A stretch of DNA of 64,000 bases from Ophioderma brevispina (GCA_023653785.1 JAMKCH010019835.1:62001-126000), one strand, 5' to 3'; positions 23,760 to 34,542 are shown, numbered from the stretch's first letter. Made by a program: numbers and translations. The notes: a model not told the origin generated them from the letters alone.

Positions 23760-24017
23760 GTGAAAGCACCAGAAATCATTATGTTGTGGGTGAAAAATGG
23801 GGCTCATTCTCAGGGGGACAATAATAATGAAATGCATGGAAATTTTGGGAATTTGACTGCTGATACTAATGTAACAGTCTACAAGTCTGCTGAAGAACAA
23901 ATGTGTGGACAACACTCTAATGCTGAGGGACAATTTACCCTTCCCCTATTCCCCACTACCTTCAAGATGCCAGGGAGGAATATGACGAAGAAAGCAGTGT
24001 TCAACAAAGAGCAATAA
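23760..24017 (+). CDS. Hypothetical 85-codon open segment after a splice-acceptor-like tract
   Basis: I do not recognise this. An open frame of 85 codons follows TATTATTTTTCAG (acceptor-like, AG at 23759-23760) and ends at TAA. It is compositionally more protein-like than its surroundings, rich in Asn, Thr, Lys and Met, with one Cys and no membrane segment. There is no ATG at the start, so if coding it would be an internal or terminal exon. It lies inside the TA-flanked element 23420-25057 and upstream of the Penelope fragment, so transposon sequence is the likeliest explanation. Confidence 0.15.
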   Translation: MKAPEIIMLWVKNGAHSQGDNNNEMHGNFGNLTADTNVTVYKSAEEQMCGQHSNAEGQFTLPLFPTTFKMPGRNMTKKAVFNKEQ

Positions 24018-24329
24018 AGAAAAGGATGGTTGTGTTAAAGGTCTCAGTTTACTTTAAACAAGGGCGGTTTTATGGTTCTACCTTCTGCTAAAACCTGATG
24101 GAGTAAAGCTGAACACAAGACTGATTGGATTAGAATTTACAAGCCATGTATTTATTCGCAATGCGACATTTTGATAAGGTTTATAAATTTGTTATATCAA
24201 AAAGAAGCAGCACTTATACCTACTTTTTATCTTAATTTTCAATATAAAGAAGTCTTGAAGGTGATTTTCAATGGAACTTTGTTGATATCAGGATAATCCG
24301 AACTGGCCCAACAGGTTTTTCAACTCCAA

Positions 24330-24790
24330 CCTGGAACTCCACCTGGAGTTACTCTATTTTTTTGTGGATCATGTGACAAAGGGTACATTGGTGAAACCGG
24401 AAGATCATTGAAAAGAGAACGGAACACCAGAAGCGACTCAAAAGGGCAACACACAAAATGTGTGGGAATGGACCCAACAAAACCATTGACTGGGACCAGA
24501 CTCAATTTGGGACAGGAACACTAATTGGACTGAAAGGAAACTTGTGGCAGCTTGTACATCAAGACTATCCCTAACAACTTCAATAGGACAAAGGAGAAGA
24601 AAGTCCCCTGAATGGGGTTAGACTACTCAAAGGATGCTCTCCCGCTATGAACCGGAAACTAATTACTGGGTGGGTCCTTGATCCGCGGTTATTGTTCTCT
24701 TCCCACTTGTTCCCTGGGTATATAAGGTGCAACATTAAGTCGGTTAGTTTGCTTGATGATGGCATTCGCTAGGGTGCCGAAAGTCAAGCC
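24330..24790 (+). pseudogene. Penelope-like element 3' end (GIY-YIG endonuclease), broken
   Basis: Translation from about 24358 gives CGSCDKGYIGETGRSLK. This is the C..C...YIGETGR.L core of the GIY-YIG endonuclease that follows the reverse transcriptase in Penelope-like retroelements. After a frame change it gives NKTIDWDQT, the downstream H.IDWD.. block. The trailing GATGATGGCATTCGCTAGGG and GTGCCGAAAGTC resemble the usual 3' untranslated tail of these elements. The reverse-transcriptase part is absent. Multiple stops follow, so it is inactive. Confidence 0.75.
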
Positions 24791-25171
24791 TTCCAATTTG
24801 AATGCCTATAGGGAAAGATTATTATTTCTACTCATTGTTTACCACCTAGAGAACCAAGTAGTTTCAAATAGGGTTTTCAACTGTCTCAGATAATTAGCCG
24901 TAACTCCTGAACCAGACCCCCAAATTACACCAACTAAAAATCTCATGAAAGCTGGAACACTCCTAAAAACAATCAGTAAAAATCCAGTTGAGATGAACTT
25001 AAATTTTTGGCAAAAAAAATAATCATTGATTGTATAGTTTTTTTTTGGGACAGTCTGTAGACATTGCAATCTGGAAGACAAGGCCACTTAGTAAGTCAAC
25101 ATGTCATAAAGCTTTCTCTGTCTAGATGTACCCATGTGCATTGAAGTCACAGGAGGTTATTGATCACCCTC

Positions 25172-25444
25172 CTCGACAAACAGAAGGACGTAACTCAAAC
25201 TGAAAAGAAATATTAAAGAATTTCTTTAATTCTACTGTTCATAATTAAAACTTGTTCTTTGTTTATATAATGTTTGCTTACAGTACCATATATGAGCTTT
25301 ATGAGATGTTTACATTTTGAGTAATGAATAGATTTGCTTAGTAGAAAATATTAAACATCGCATTTCTCAAAAGCAGTATTACAGCAGAATTAAAGAATTC
25401 TTTAAGATTTCTTTTCAGTTTGAGTTACGTCCTTCTGTTTGTCA
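25172..25444. mobile_element. Foldback MITE, 273 bp, ACCCTC duplications
   Basis: Arms of about 65 bp: GACAAACAGAAGGACGTAAC at about 25175 and its mirror ending about 25444, continuing through CTCAAACTGAAAAGAAAT. The element is bracketed by ACCCTC at 25166-25171 and 25445-25450, a likely 6-bp target duplication. Central loop of about 140 bp with no coding potential. Confidence 0.75.
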
Positions 25445-25450
25445 ACCCTC

Positions 25451-27024
25451 GAAGTTTATAAGGCATGTCGTGCTTTATGTTGCGCTCTTTAATATACAAA
25501 ATATTGTATGCATGAATGGAAATTGACGTATGGCCCTCATTTAAGCTTCAGCATGGTTCCGTTTCGATGCAGCTAGTACATTATCATTAAATATTAAATT
25601 GTCTTTGATGTAGATCGGAAATCAAGTGGCAAACAGTAATATCTTTAAGATATCAATAGCATCGTCATTAGCCGTCCGACAAATTTAAATTATGTTCTCT
25701 CAAGGTAATATAACATATTGAAGAGCGGTTGTTTGTCTGTTTGTTGTTGTTTGTTTGCGTTTTGAATAAAACGTTTCTGCTTTATCCTTGTATTTCTTAT
25801 GAGAAATACTATGAAATCAAAACAAATTGTGCAAGGATTAAAGATGAACTTGACCATAATGCAAAAAAACCCTAGATATGGCAGGTTTGGTAAACACACC
25901 CTTTTCTCTCTATTCCTATGGGATTTACACACATTAAACTTGTGTTTGTGAGAATGTACAATATCCTGAATATGATGATGTCTTTGTCAAACTTGTTACA
26001 TTTTCTTGTGTGACAGACTCCTGAATATTGTATTATTTTCTGTATTATATTAATTAAATCATGTTAAATTTAATCATATAAATTATGAGTGAGGAGAACT
26101 GGAAAATATGAAACTTGCAATGTGTTGTGCAATAAGCATGACTTATCTGATTGACCTAGTTCTAAATGGACTAGAGTTTGATGAACAATAGACTTTGTGT
26201 AAATGCTATGTCAAAACACTTCGAGCACAGGATGTGGAAGATTGTGGACTTCCTTTAAACATGTTTCAGCGAACTGAGAAGATTGTGAAATTTCGACTTG
26301 TCTTCGCTTGTTTTGTGTTGCATCATGGGAAATTTGCTGTGGACAAATTCTGTTGCAAGTTATTTCTCCTTGCCAGTTGTCAAGAGATTTCAGCGAGTGT
26401 AGACCTCTCAAACAGAAGGTGGGGAACTTTGCATTATAACATTTGATTTTATAAAACAAAGGTTAACATTAAAACTCCAGCAGGTCTTATCTTCTGTACC
26501 AGTGACGTTCACCTTTAACGCACTGAGTACCTGTATGGACATTATTACACGAGTTGCAGTTTACTTCCAGTTTTTCTCCAAGTCTACAACTTACAAATAA
26601 TCGGCCGGTCTAGACCAAAGGACTTTTGCGATTTCGCGAAACTAGTTGAACTGTACCAGCAAGATTGTGTCGCCAAGATTTATATGTGGACCTGATTCTA
26701 CAAGAGACTGGTGCGCACCCAACAGTGAACTTTGAACTTTTAGTTTAATGATTATGTGCATGGTGTATTTGTAAATAGGTAAGAAACATAATAATTTTGT
26801 GCATTTTTAACCATCTGGTGATTGTGATTAATTCAGATCATATTTAATTTATGTATTAAATCATTACTTTGAATTTACATCTTGGTCAAGTCGATCTTCT
26901 TACAAATAGTCATTGTTAATGTCGTTTTATGAACCACGGGAGGTTACTTTTCTGACCTTGAGTACGTCTCGTACAATTGATTATTTCAACTACGGACTAA
27001 TCGGAATCACACCACTAAATAAAC
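25451..27024. other. Unassigned 1.6 kb
   Basis: Open frames of about 80 aa on both strands at 26195-26459 overlap each other and show no recognisable domain. A GTTTGTTTGTT-type microsatellite lies at about 25733-25756. No gene supported. Confidence 0.35.
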
Positions 27025-27026
27025 TA

Positions 27027-28228
27027 CCCAGATAGCAAGGCGACGTCGGGTGAACGTCACCATTGGTCGGCACGGTTGCGGTCGCTATTCGACCACCAGC
27101 CAACGTTAATATGACGTTGTTATACCAACCAAAACCCGATGGTTGTTTTTGACATGATACCGACGTTAAAGTGACGTTGGCATCCGAACTACACATTACG
27201 GGTGTCCATACAACGCGGAACAACGATGGGGCCAACTTTGTGGCAACGCTGTAAGTTGGTCGTCATATGGGCCCACGTCGGCAATGGTCGCACGGTCGCG
27301 GTCGCAAGGCAACGTCTACCAACGTAAGGGTGATGTCGAAACTGATCATGAAGTGTTACTTTTAAATGGGTTGACAGTGGGTTGCAAAGCACGTTGGCCC
27401 AACGTAGCTTACGACGAGAATAATTGACTGTTAACTTAAAAGTTTGTCATGGAAAATAACATAATGTTACATGTATAGGTAATTTGAATAAATAAGTAGT
27501 TGTTTGAAATTTGGGATCATTAAGGTTCTAAAATTGGTTTCATTTGTTTGGATGTCGCACTAAGACACCGTCAACCAACGTTGGCCCAAAGTGCGAATTG
27601 GGGCGGGTCTTGACGACCTATCATTTTTCTTACTAATTTTAATTTTTTGACCATTTTTAATGCGTCTCCTGTGGTACTACTTTAAGTTTCTTATGTAGTG
27701 GAATGGATTAATTGCATTTTTTCAAAAAAGTGTATTTGCGGCTTCGAATGAGAAGCAATCCATGCACATAACAATTTTCACCTGTTGACACCATAGAATA
27801 ATTCTTGTCAGGAATAGATTTCGTTTTACTATTACTGGTCGAACTTGTTTCATTGCACGTCCAACTTCAAAGTTGATGAAAACAACTAAACCATATCTGT
27901 ATATTCCTTAATTTATATTATGGAGGAATCAATTCCTTTATAGGAAACAAATACAACCTGCCGCAGATTTTGATAATAAATTGGGCACCATTTCAAAAGC
28001 ACGCAATTACTAATTCTTGACTCGACACAGGCCCACTATAAGGCCAACGTTGGCGCAACCTATTTCTGACGTTGAATCAACGTTATGCCAACGTCCACAC
28101 TTTGTACGTTGGACAACGCATGGCCCACTGGCCAACTACGTTTGTCCAGACGTCTTTTTTGCAATGTTGGTCCAACGTCCGGGACTACTCTTGCCCAACG
28201 TTGGCCCAACGTAGTCTTGCTATCTGGG
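27027..28228. mobile_element. TA-flanked 1.2-kb element packed with CAACGTTGG palindromes
   Basis: Perfect 13-bp terminal inverted repeats, CCCAGATAGCAAG at 27027-27039 and CTTGCTATCTGGG at 28216-28228, flanked by TA on both sides. The two subterminal zones (27040-27420 and 28020-28215) carry about twenty copies or half-copies of CCAACGTTGG, CAACGT and ACGTTGGCC; the middle is ordinary AT-rich DNA. No transposase is encoded; the 65- and 94-residue frames at 28017-28356 are translations of the motif array and run out of the element. I infer a non-autonomous DNA transposon whose subterminal repeats bind its transposase. Confidence 0.85.
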
Positions 28229-28230
28229 TA

Positions 28231-29359
28231 GGTGTAGCAGACGACTCAGTTCGAGACATTGTTGCGTCCCAAATCGGCACTTGCCTAAATGAAGATTCAC
28301 CAAATTTGATAGATTTGCTTAAGACATTTGAAATTAAATCAGAATGTGTGGACTAGTAGCAACAATTTGGGTGGTAAAGATTTTGGTCTGTGCCATTTTT
28401 GTATAATTCTGAGTTGGGGAAACTCTGAAATTTTAATTTCTAGTACGAGTTCAACTATGGCGTGGACGTTTAAAACCATGCAAATCTTTCGATGCTCTGT
28501 ATCTCAAACAATCACTTTCATCATATGACTTCTTCATTCTTGTTGAGGTTATGGTCCTAATCTTCACAAAAAAATCCAGTTTTGGAAATAACCCGTCGCT
28601 TTATAGTCGGACATTGACGTTTGGCTGGAGTCCATTTTGTACACAGTCTATGGGGAGTTATTTAGTGTGTGATTCCATCAATGAACCTAGTTATACCATG
28701 TGCCAACCGATATGACAAACCCAAACACCAATTCACCTTGTTGTATAGCAAAAAACAAAGATCTTCCCATTTAGGAGTAGTCTAGATATTCCCTTATTGG
28801 CATAGCTTGTATCTATACCTGAATGACAGTCAGTTTGTGTCGAATACATTTTTCATTTTTACATGCAGGATGAGTTGGGTGAGATTTTTGTGTGAACATT
28901 TTACTATGCCAGTTCCACAATATACAGTTACTACGTAATATGCATTAACGTAATCCCATTGGAATGGAGGAAAAGAAGTTGCTTTTTATACTGGATTAAT
29001 TTTTTCTTTCTTTTATCAACACTTTGGAAGTCATGTATAGTAGCATTTGCGTTATTAAAGCGAGTAAATCAACTCCTTAATATTTGGGTTGGTATTAACT
29101 ACGTCAAAATAGCAGTATGTGGGTGCTGTGTGTTAAATAATTATCCTATCCATAAGTAAAGGGTTTGTATGGTTGAACCTATATTGGAAGTGCGAAAATT
29201 CTTTACTTATAATGTGTTGCCTCCACAACATAAAAATGATTTGCACCAGCAGCCAGCCATTGAACAATAGAACGAAGGAGAAATTTAAAGTTGTGAAGAC
29301 TGCTTTTCTAGATATTTTGTGGTCCTCGTAACATCTGTGCTATTTCTTATTTTCTTTTT
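28231..29359. other. Unassigned DNA
   Basis: Short open frames (66 aa at 28328-28528 and 28959-29159) without recognisable domains. No repeat recognised. Confidence 0.35.
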
Positions 29360-29648
29360 CTATAGTCCATGAGCTGTCATCACCAGATTTTCAATTCATT
29401 GCCACCCAATTGGTGATTAATTTCCCATCTATAGCATTGAAGGGGATGTCCCCTGATCTAGGTTTAAATATGCTTCCGCCCCGAAAAGCTCACGGGGGTG
29501 TAGCGTGGGGTCGCTGCCCTTTTCAAAGTGGTTGCCATTGGTTTATGTAAAACCGCCATTAAAATTTCATTACTGATAGAAATGTTATCCACGACTACAT
29601 GAAATCAAGTTTTAAATTTCTGAAGAGGCTTAAACATCTAACATCATT

Positions 29649-29673
29649 GAAGTTGAAGTTGAAGTTGAAGTTG
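29649..29673. repeat. GAAGTT hexanucleotide microsatellite
   Basis: Four perfect GAAGTT units. It reads Asn-Phe on the minus strand in a short open frame, which is not evidence of coding. Confidence 0.9.
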
Positions 29674-30779
29674 CATGCAAGGAGACATGTTTTGCTAAAT
29701 GAACTTAAAATGGCAAATTGTTGGGATACAAAACCTGGGTGATATTTAGGGAGCTCCAAAAAGAATTTATGACATTTATAGTTTGCACACAGGCTCGTTT
29801 TCAAGATGGCGGTGATTATATTCGTTCTCGGGTACGTAGATTAGGAAGAAAAGCAGCCCTACCCATCTTTTCGACGTTATTAAGCAACACTTTCTAATAA
29901 TGACCCGAAATCATTTCCAAGGTGTAAACAAATATTAAGCGGGGTATTGACTTGTCCAAGAGAGTGCTGTTACTATAGCTGGTTACTACTTGGGCCATAA
30001 CTTGGTTTAAACTGACTCTATAATAGTTCACAGGGAGACAACAGCTCATATCAACCTGATAAATAAATCATAATACGTGTGGACTGTATTTAAGGACTAT
30101 TCAGTAACACCATAGGTGTTTTCCAGTAAAAAAATATATAGAACTTGAAAAGTTGTCTATATGTAGAAGGAAAGTTTAAATATTGTGATCTAACTTTTTT
30201 TTTCAAGCACATCAAGTGCTATCTTTGTTTCTAACTTGTCCCACCGACTCTATTGCAGAGATCATCTTCCTTCCCAATGTCAACTCGTGTTTAGAGATCT
30301 GCAATTATCCAGAACGAGAGAAAATTGTTTGAAATGTTGTCAATAGTTTTCCTTATGGTACTTATTATGTCAAAAAAGATGTGCAGGGGTGTTTTTCTTC
30401 TTGATTTTGGTCCCCTGGAGCGGGAATAACCGTAACCGCCGCCATCATGAGTTAAGATCATGTCCTCAAAATACAAATGTCATTAATTCTCTTTTTTGGT
30501 GCTCTCAAAATATCAATAGCATTCTCACCCCATCAATTTGCAAATTTTAGTACATTTAATAAAACATGGCCACTCAAATGTTTAATCCATTTCAGGAAGA
30601 TAGAACTTTATTTCGTTTAGTCCGGGATAAAGTTCCTATATATAGATCATCTTTATTTCATCAAAAGAAGAAAACATTAAAACCCAAGAGCAACTGGGGG
30701 CCTATACTGACCACAGGCATTGGAAAGACAATGATACAAACAGCAATGATATACAAGTATTAACAACATTTGACATTTA

Positions 30780-31093
30780 CAGTGTGAGTCAATAAAAACC
30801 CTACATTCAGGAAAGATTTTTTCTTCAAAGGTTAAACGTTATTTTTGCTTCAATGTTACTCTATGTAAGCGATACATCTTTGTTTGGCTCAAAATCGGCC
30901 AAATAGGATTTTTAAGTCTCTCAGCAAAATAGGCGTAACTTCTTCCTCCAAAGTCCAAATGACACCGAATAAGCGTTTTCCGAAAGCCTATGTATCCTTC
31001 TTTATAACCATAGCAAACATTTGAGCAAAAACAATTCTTAACTATTTTAATTATTTTTTCTTCTGAATGTAGGGGTTTTTTTTACTCACACTG
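30780..31093. mobile_element. TA-flanked MITE (CAGTGTGAGTC termini), 314 bp
   Basis: TA then CAGTGTGAGTCAATAAAAAC at 30780. The right end is the mirror of CAGTGTGAGTAAAAAAAAAC, finishing at 31093 and followed by TA. TIRs are about 32 bp (through CCCTACATTCAG). Tc1/mariner-type MITE nested in the family F element. Confidence 0.85.
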
Positions 31094-31131
31094 TACATAT
31101 AACTATTACATAATATTAAAAACAACTGACA

Positions 31132-31395
31132 TTAAATTATTTGTTCAATTGACCAATCAAATTCGTGTCTCGCATTAAAGATAGCATATGAGGAAATTAT
31201 GGAAGATTTAGAGATGTTGGCCTTAAGATCATTATATGTACCAGACGATTTTAGTTGTTTTAGAAGATAGGTCACTCTGTTCTTATTGTCCCTGTCAATC
31301 AAACCCCTGGAACCTACTTCAACAGCGCCGAGAGAGCAGTTAAAGCCAGCATCATTTATGTCGCTTACAAGGGAAGCATACCGATTGAGTTTTTT
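31132..31395 (-). pseudogene. LINE-associated C-terminal fragment, 87 open codons
   Basis: The minus strand is open from just after a TAA at about 31396 to a TAA at 31132-31134. The residues include LVSDINDAGF, GAVEVGSRGLI, NRVTYLLKQL and ISSYAIFNAR. This fits the L...L...G....L.PVEVGSRG tail seen downstream of reverse-transcriptase domains in many invertebrate LINE-like proteins; I recall the pattern but not a family name. There is no start codon, so it is a 5'-truncated remnant whose frame has stayed open. It touches the right arm of the family F element. Confidence 0.55.
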
Positions 31396-31575
31396 TTATA
31401 AAACAATGGCGGACATTTTGAAATATTTTTGCTAATGTGCAACTTTTCGGGGTGGAAACATACCTAATCCTAGTCAGGGGGACACCCCTTCAAGGTGATA
31501 TATTAGAAAATTAATCACCAGGTGGGTGCAACAACTTGAATTTTAAGGCCCGTACAGAAACTGGCTCATAGACTA

Positions 31576-32122
31576 CTATGCAAGTTTTCGTTTTCTGATT
31601 GCGCATGTTTGAACATTTCTATTTTGCGATTTTAAAGAGCCGAGATATACCCCTTTAAAGAATAAGCTTCACTGAGGCCGCTGATTGTTTTACAGTTTTA
31701 TGTGCAGCATTAATTAATAAAATTACAATCAAAGTTTGGTTAAAAACATTATTTTGATATGTTTACAGTTCATTAAAAAGTGAGCTATATGTAATTCTCA
31801 CTATTTTGTTAAATAATATAAAACTTTAGAATGAAACATATCAGATGGATTTAATTAGTTTTGGAAAAAATATCGGTATATATCACTGTGTGATATACCA
31901 CACCTAAACGTATAGGACAAAACGCTTTGCGTCACATCTTATACTTTTAATCAGCCATATATCTTTGGAACCGAGAGCTAAATTTCAGTCAAAAGGTAAG
32001 TGCAAGCTGAAACGCTACCGCATGTGGCGATTAGAATATCTCACGTTTTCAGCGAAGACAAATTGTACATTGGCTAAGGGATACCCACCACACACACTAT
32101 GTATGTATGTACGCAATTGGTA
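31576..32122. other. Unassigned DNA
   Basis: AT-rich sequence with no supported gene. GTATGTATGTA occurs at about 32100, immediately before the satellite. Confidence 0.35.
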
Positions 32123-32945
32123 GAATCTCTCTGGGTTCAATGTAGGATTTACAGATTATAGGACCAGGTTTAGGGTAACCTTAACCCTAGTGCTAGTATT
32201 AAGGGTCATGGGTTAGGTCACGTAGGTAAAATTAGGGTTACAGACTTATAGAATGTGCATAATGCTAGGTTCAATGTAGGTTTAGGGATTAGAGTCAGGT
32301 TTAGCGTAATCTCAGTCCTAGTGTTAGTGTTTGTGGTCATGAGTTAGGTTATATGGGTAGAGTTAGGGTTACAGTTAAAAGTGTGATGTATAAGGTTAGG
32401 TTTACCGTTTGCGCACCGTTTCTGAATGTGCATAACGCTGGGTTCGGTGTATAGGTTTTAAGGTTAGCGTAACTTCAGTCCTAGTGATACTGTATAGGGC
32501 CATGGGTTAGGTTATGTGGGTATAGTTGGAGTTACAGTTTAAATTATGGTTTATAGGGTTAGGTTTACCGTTTAAACACAGTTACTGAATGTACATAACG
32601 CTGGGTACAATTTAGGTTTAAGAATTAGGGTCAGCGTAACTTCAGTCCTAGTGTTAGTGTTATGTGGCCATGGGTTAGGTTATGTGGGTATAGTTAGGGT
32701 TTCAGTTGAAATTATGGTGTATAGGGTTGGGTTTACCTTTTGCGTACGGTTACTGAACGTGCATAACGCTGGGTTCAATGTAGGTTTTATGGATTAGAGT
32801 CAGGTTTAGCGTAACTTAAGTCTACGTGTTAGTGTATAGGGTCATGGATTAGGTTATGTGAGTAGGGTTAGGGTTACAGATGGAATTACAGTGTACAGAG
32901 TTAGGTTTACCGTTAGTGTATCATTACTGAATGTAGCATCCTCGA
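32123..32945. repeat. About 170-bp satellite rich in TTAGGG-like motifs
   Basis: Tandem copies marked by GAATGTGCATAACGCTGGG begin at about 32251, 32424, 32587 and 32755 and end near 32929, giving periods of 173, 163, 168 and 174. A partial copy precedes them from 32123. Each unit contains GGGTTAGGTTA, TAGGGTTAGG and GTTAGGGTTACAG, that is, degenerate (TTAGGG) blocks joined by unique sequence. No protein is encoded. Confidence 0.85.
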
Positions 32946-33235
32946 AATGTTAATGTATATTTTACGCAGGATGGTGACAGTGATCTGTTAATAAAACGCT
33001 GTACTCCCGTTAAGAACTAAGTCGGTCATATCAAATTTGAAATTCAATGCCAGATTGTCGCCTTAAATGAGAGTAACAGATTTTACCGTTTGATATATTG
33101 TTACACAATAATGCTGAATCGTAAGATGTATTTTAACGACATTTGTTGAATTCAGTTAAAGTAAATCAGAATTAGAGGAATATGGTTATTGTTATTAGCC
33201 TCTGTTGTGTATCTATATCTTGACATATCACACGC

Positions 33236-33554
33236 GTGACAGCCAGAGGGTATATTGAGTCAATCCCACAATCCACCAGTTTGGGGGAATTTCACCCTCA
33301 ATAGGATCGTGTGATCCCACAAATATCCTATTCTTAACAAAATAAAAACCCTGACTTTAACGCTCATTTTAGCCTGCAAGGTGCTAGTACTTAGGGTTTT
33401 TTTTTTTTTGCATGATCATGATCATGAAAATGTCTTATGGGTCTTATACTTTGGAACACTTTTTATCCCTAAGTACTGACATGTGTTTAGCACAGTACAG
33501 TATAGGCACACTGCAATGCATTATGGGATTGGGTCAAAACACCCTCTGGGTGAC
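33236..33554. mobile_element. Foldback sequence of about 320 bp
   Basis: GACAGCCAGAGGGTATATTG at about 33239 pairs with the mirror sequence around 33520-33554 (CACCCTCTGGGTGACAGC). Inverted similarity covers about 38 bp including GGGATTG / CAATCCC. A further palindrome GATCATGATCATGATC lies at about 33413-33425, inside the loop. Probably an old MITE. Confidence 0.5.
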
Positions 33555-34065
33555 AGCATTACTATAAGCAGAACAACGAGACCAAGCCAATTTATTCTAG
33601 GCAAATTAAGTGACATCACCCATAACCATGATAACATAATAGATACACGACAGACGCTAAATACCTTTATTCTAACTCTTTAACACTTAGATTAAAATAA
33701 GCTATTATTAACATATCACAGAATTTAGAGTATATTTAACCAACGAATTACCCGATCTTTTTATATCGACTAGTCCGTAAGTGATAAGCACCTTCAATTA
33801 TTACCTCGATCAGTGCGTTTGCGTCCAATGAATTTGCGTTAACTATCTCAAGTTTTTTAGAATTGAATTTATAATTATCTTTATCAGAATAATCGATGTT
33901 TAGTTCTGATTTAAAGAATAAATACCGTGTACCCCCATTTGGCCTCTATTTTTACCACTTGGCAAAATCAACAAGACGGAGAGATTCCAGATTAAAATTC
34001 CAAACTATTTTTCAGCAATTTAGTATAAGTAAGTGTCCAATAAGAATGCACTAAACTCCAGTTTA
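33555..34065. other. Region downstream of the receptor gene (minus-strand 3' side)
   Basis: On the minus strand this follows the receptor stop codon. AATAAA reads on the minus strand at about 34058-34063, immediately after the stop, and TTTATT (AATAAA on minus) occurs again at about 33667. The first is probably too close to the coding end to be the main polyadenylation signal. No other feature. Confidence 0.35.
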
Positions 34066-34542
34066 TTACGTATCAGCGGCATCACAAGTTTCGGCATTTC
34101 GAGCAGGCGCAACTCTAGAATTCATATTAAATGAATTATGCACCACTTCCGTTTCTCCCTTATTAAAATGAATGGCGTAAATCTTTGGAAGGTATAAGCA
34201 AATTAATGTTATATACGCATTAACCAGCAATACAAAACAAATGGTTGCGACTTTCTGCAACGCGGTAGTGGCTGTGGCGAATACAGGAACAGCCGCTAGG
34301 CAAACTACCAGGGTGGAATAAACGCTTAATGCAATGAAGCGAGATTCATTGTAATTGTCTGGTACTTTGCGAGCTTTAAACGCGTAGAAACAACACGAAA
34401 GAATTATAAGGGTATTGTAAGAGCCACCGACGGTGAAGATATAGTTCATCTGGCAATATTCTTCGAGTTTCTCTTGATTGTGAAAGAAGATGTAAGCCGT
34501 CCTTGCAGGCCATGCAATTGAGATGAGAATTGCAATCACAAG
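34066..34542 (-). CDS. Class C GPCR (mGluR-like), last exon: TM4-TM7 and C-tail
   Basis: The terminal 158 codons of a metabotropic-glutamate-type receptor, a plasma-membrane G-protein-coupled receptor. The exon starts at 34542 after TTCTCTTACACAG (acceptor AG 34544-34543), in phase 0 with the preceding exon. Residues run LVIAILISIAWPA (TM4), an extracellular loop with the conserved Cys (EEYCQMNY), TM5 (SYNTLIILSCCFYAF), the class C intracellular loop 3 signature KARKVPDNYNESRFIA, TM6 (LVVCLAAVPVF) and TM7 ending LYLPKIYAI. A short hydrophilic tail of about 27 residues follows, then TAA. The TM6 Trp that is nearly invariant in class C receptors (CIIWLAF.P) is Cys here. The same frame stays open about 20 codons upstream of the acceptor, but those residues do not fit the family. 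Confidence 0.9.
   Translation of the reverse strand, partial: LVIAILISIAWPARTAYIFFHNQEKLEEYCQMNYIFTVGGSYNTLIILSCCFYAFKARKVPDNYNESRFIALSVYSTLVVCLAAVPVFATATTALQKVATICFVLLVNAYITLICLYLPKIYAIHFNKGETEVVHNSFNMNSRVAPARNAETCDAADT

Larger units (their letters stand above)
23420..25057. mobile_element. TA-flanked 1.64-kb element (CAGACTGTCCC termini) enclosing a Penelope relic
   Basis: TA then CAGACTGTCCCAATAAAA at 23420. The right terminus is the mirror of CAGACTGTCCCAAAAAAA, ending at 25057 and followed by TA. Inverted similarity extends about 35 bp (through ACTATACAATCA). Size and ends fit a Tc1/mariner-type element, but no DD34D transposase is visible. Instead the interior holds a Penelope-like endonuclease fragment, so the transposase was replaced by, or lost around, that insertion. 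Confidence 0.7.
29360..31575. mobile_element. 2.2-kb long-TIR element, family F
   Basis: Left arm 29360-29565 and right arm about 31380-31575 are inverted copies about 200 bp long. Shared blocks are TGGTGATTAATTT, TTGAAGGGG.TGTCCCC, CCCCGAAAAG and GCCATTG.TTTAT.TAAAA. The interior holds a TA-flanked MITE (30780-31093) and a LINE C-terminal fragment (31132-31395), both probably later or passenger insertions. No transposase recognised. Confidence 0.65.

Noticed and set aside
27189..28356. Open frames of 65-94 codons on both strands
   Set aside because: They are made of the CAACGTTGG motif array of the TA-flanked element, and one runs across its right terminus.
32123..32945. True telomere or chromosome end
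   Set aside because: TTAGGG words are embedded in a complex 170-bp unit and unrelated sequence continues on both sides.
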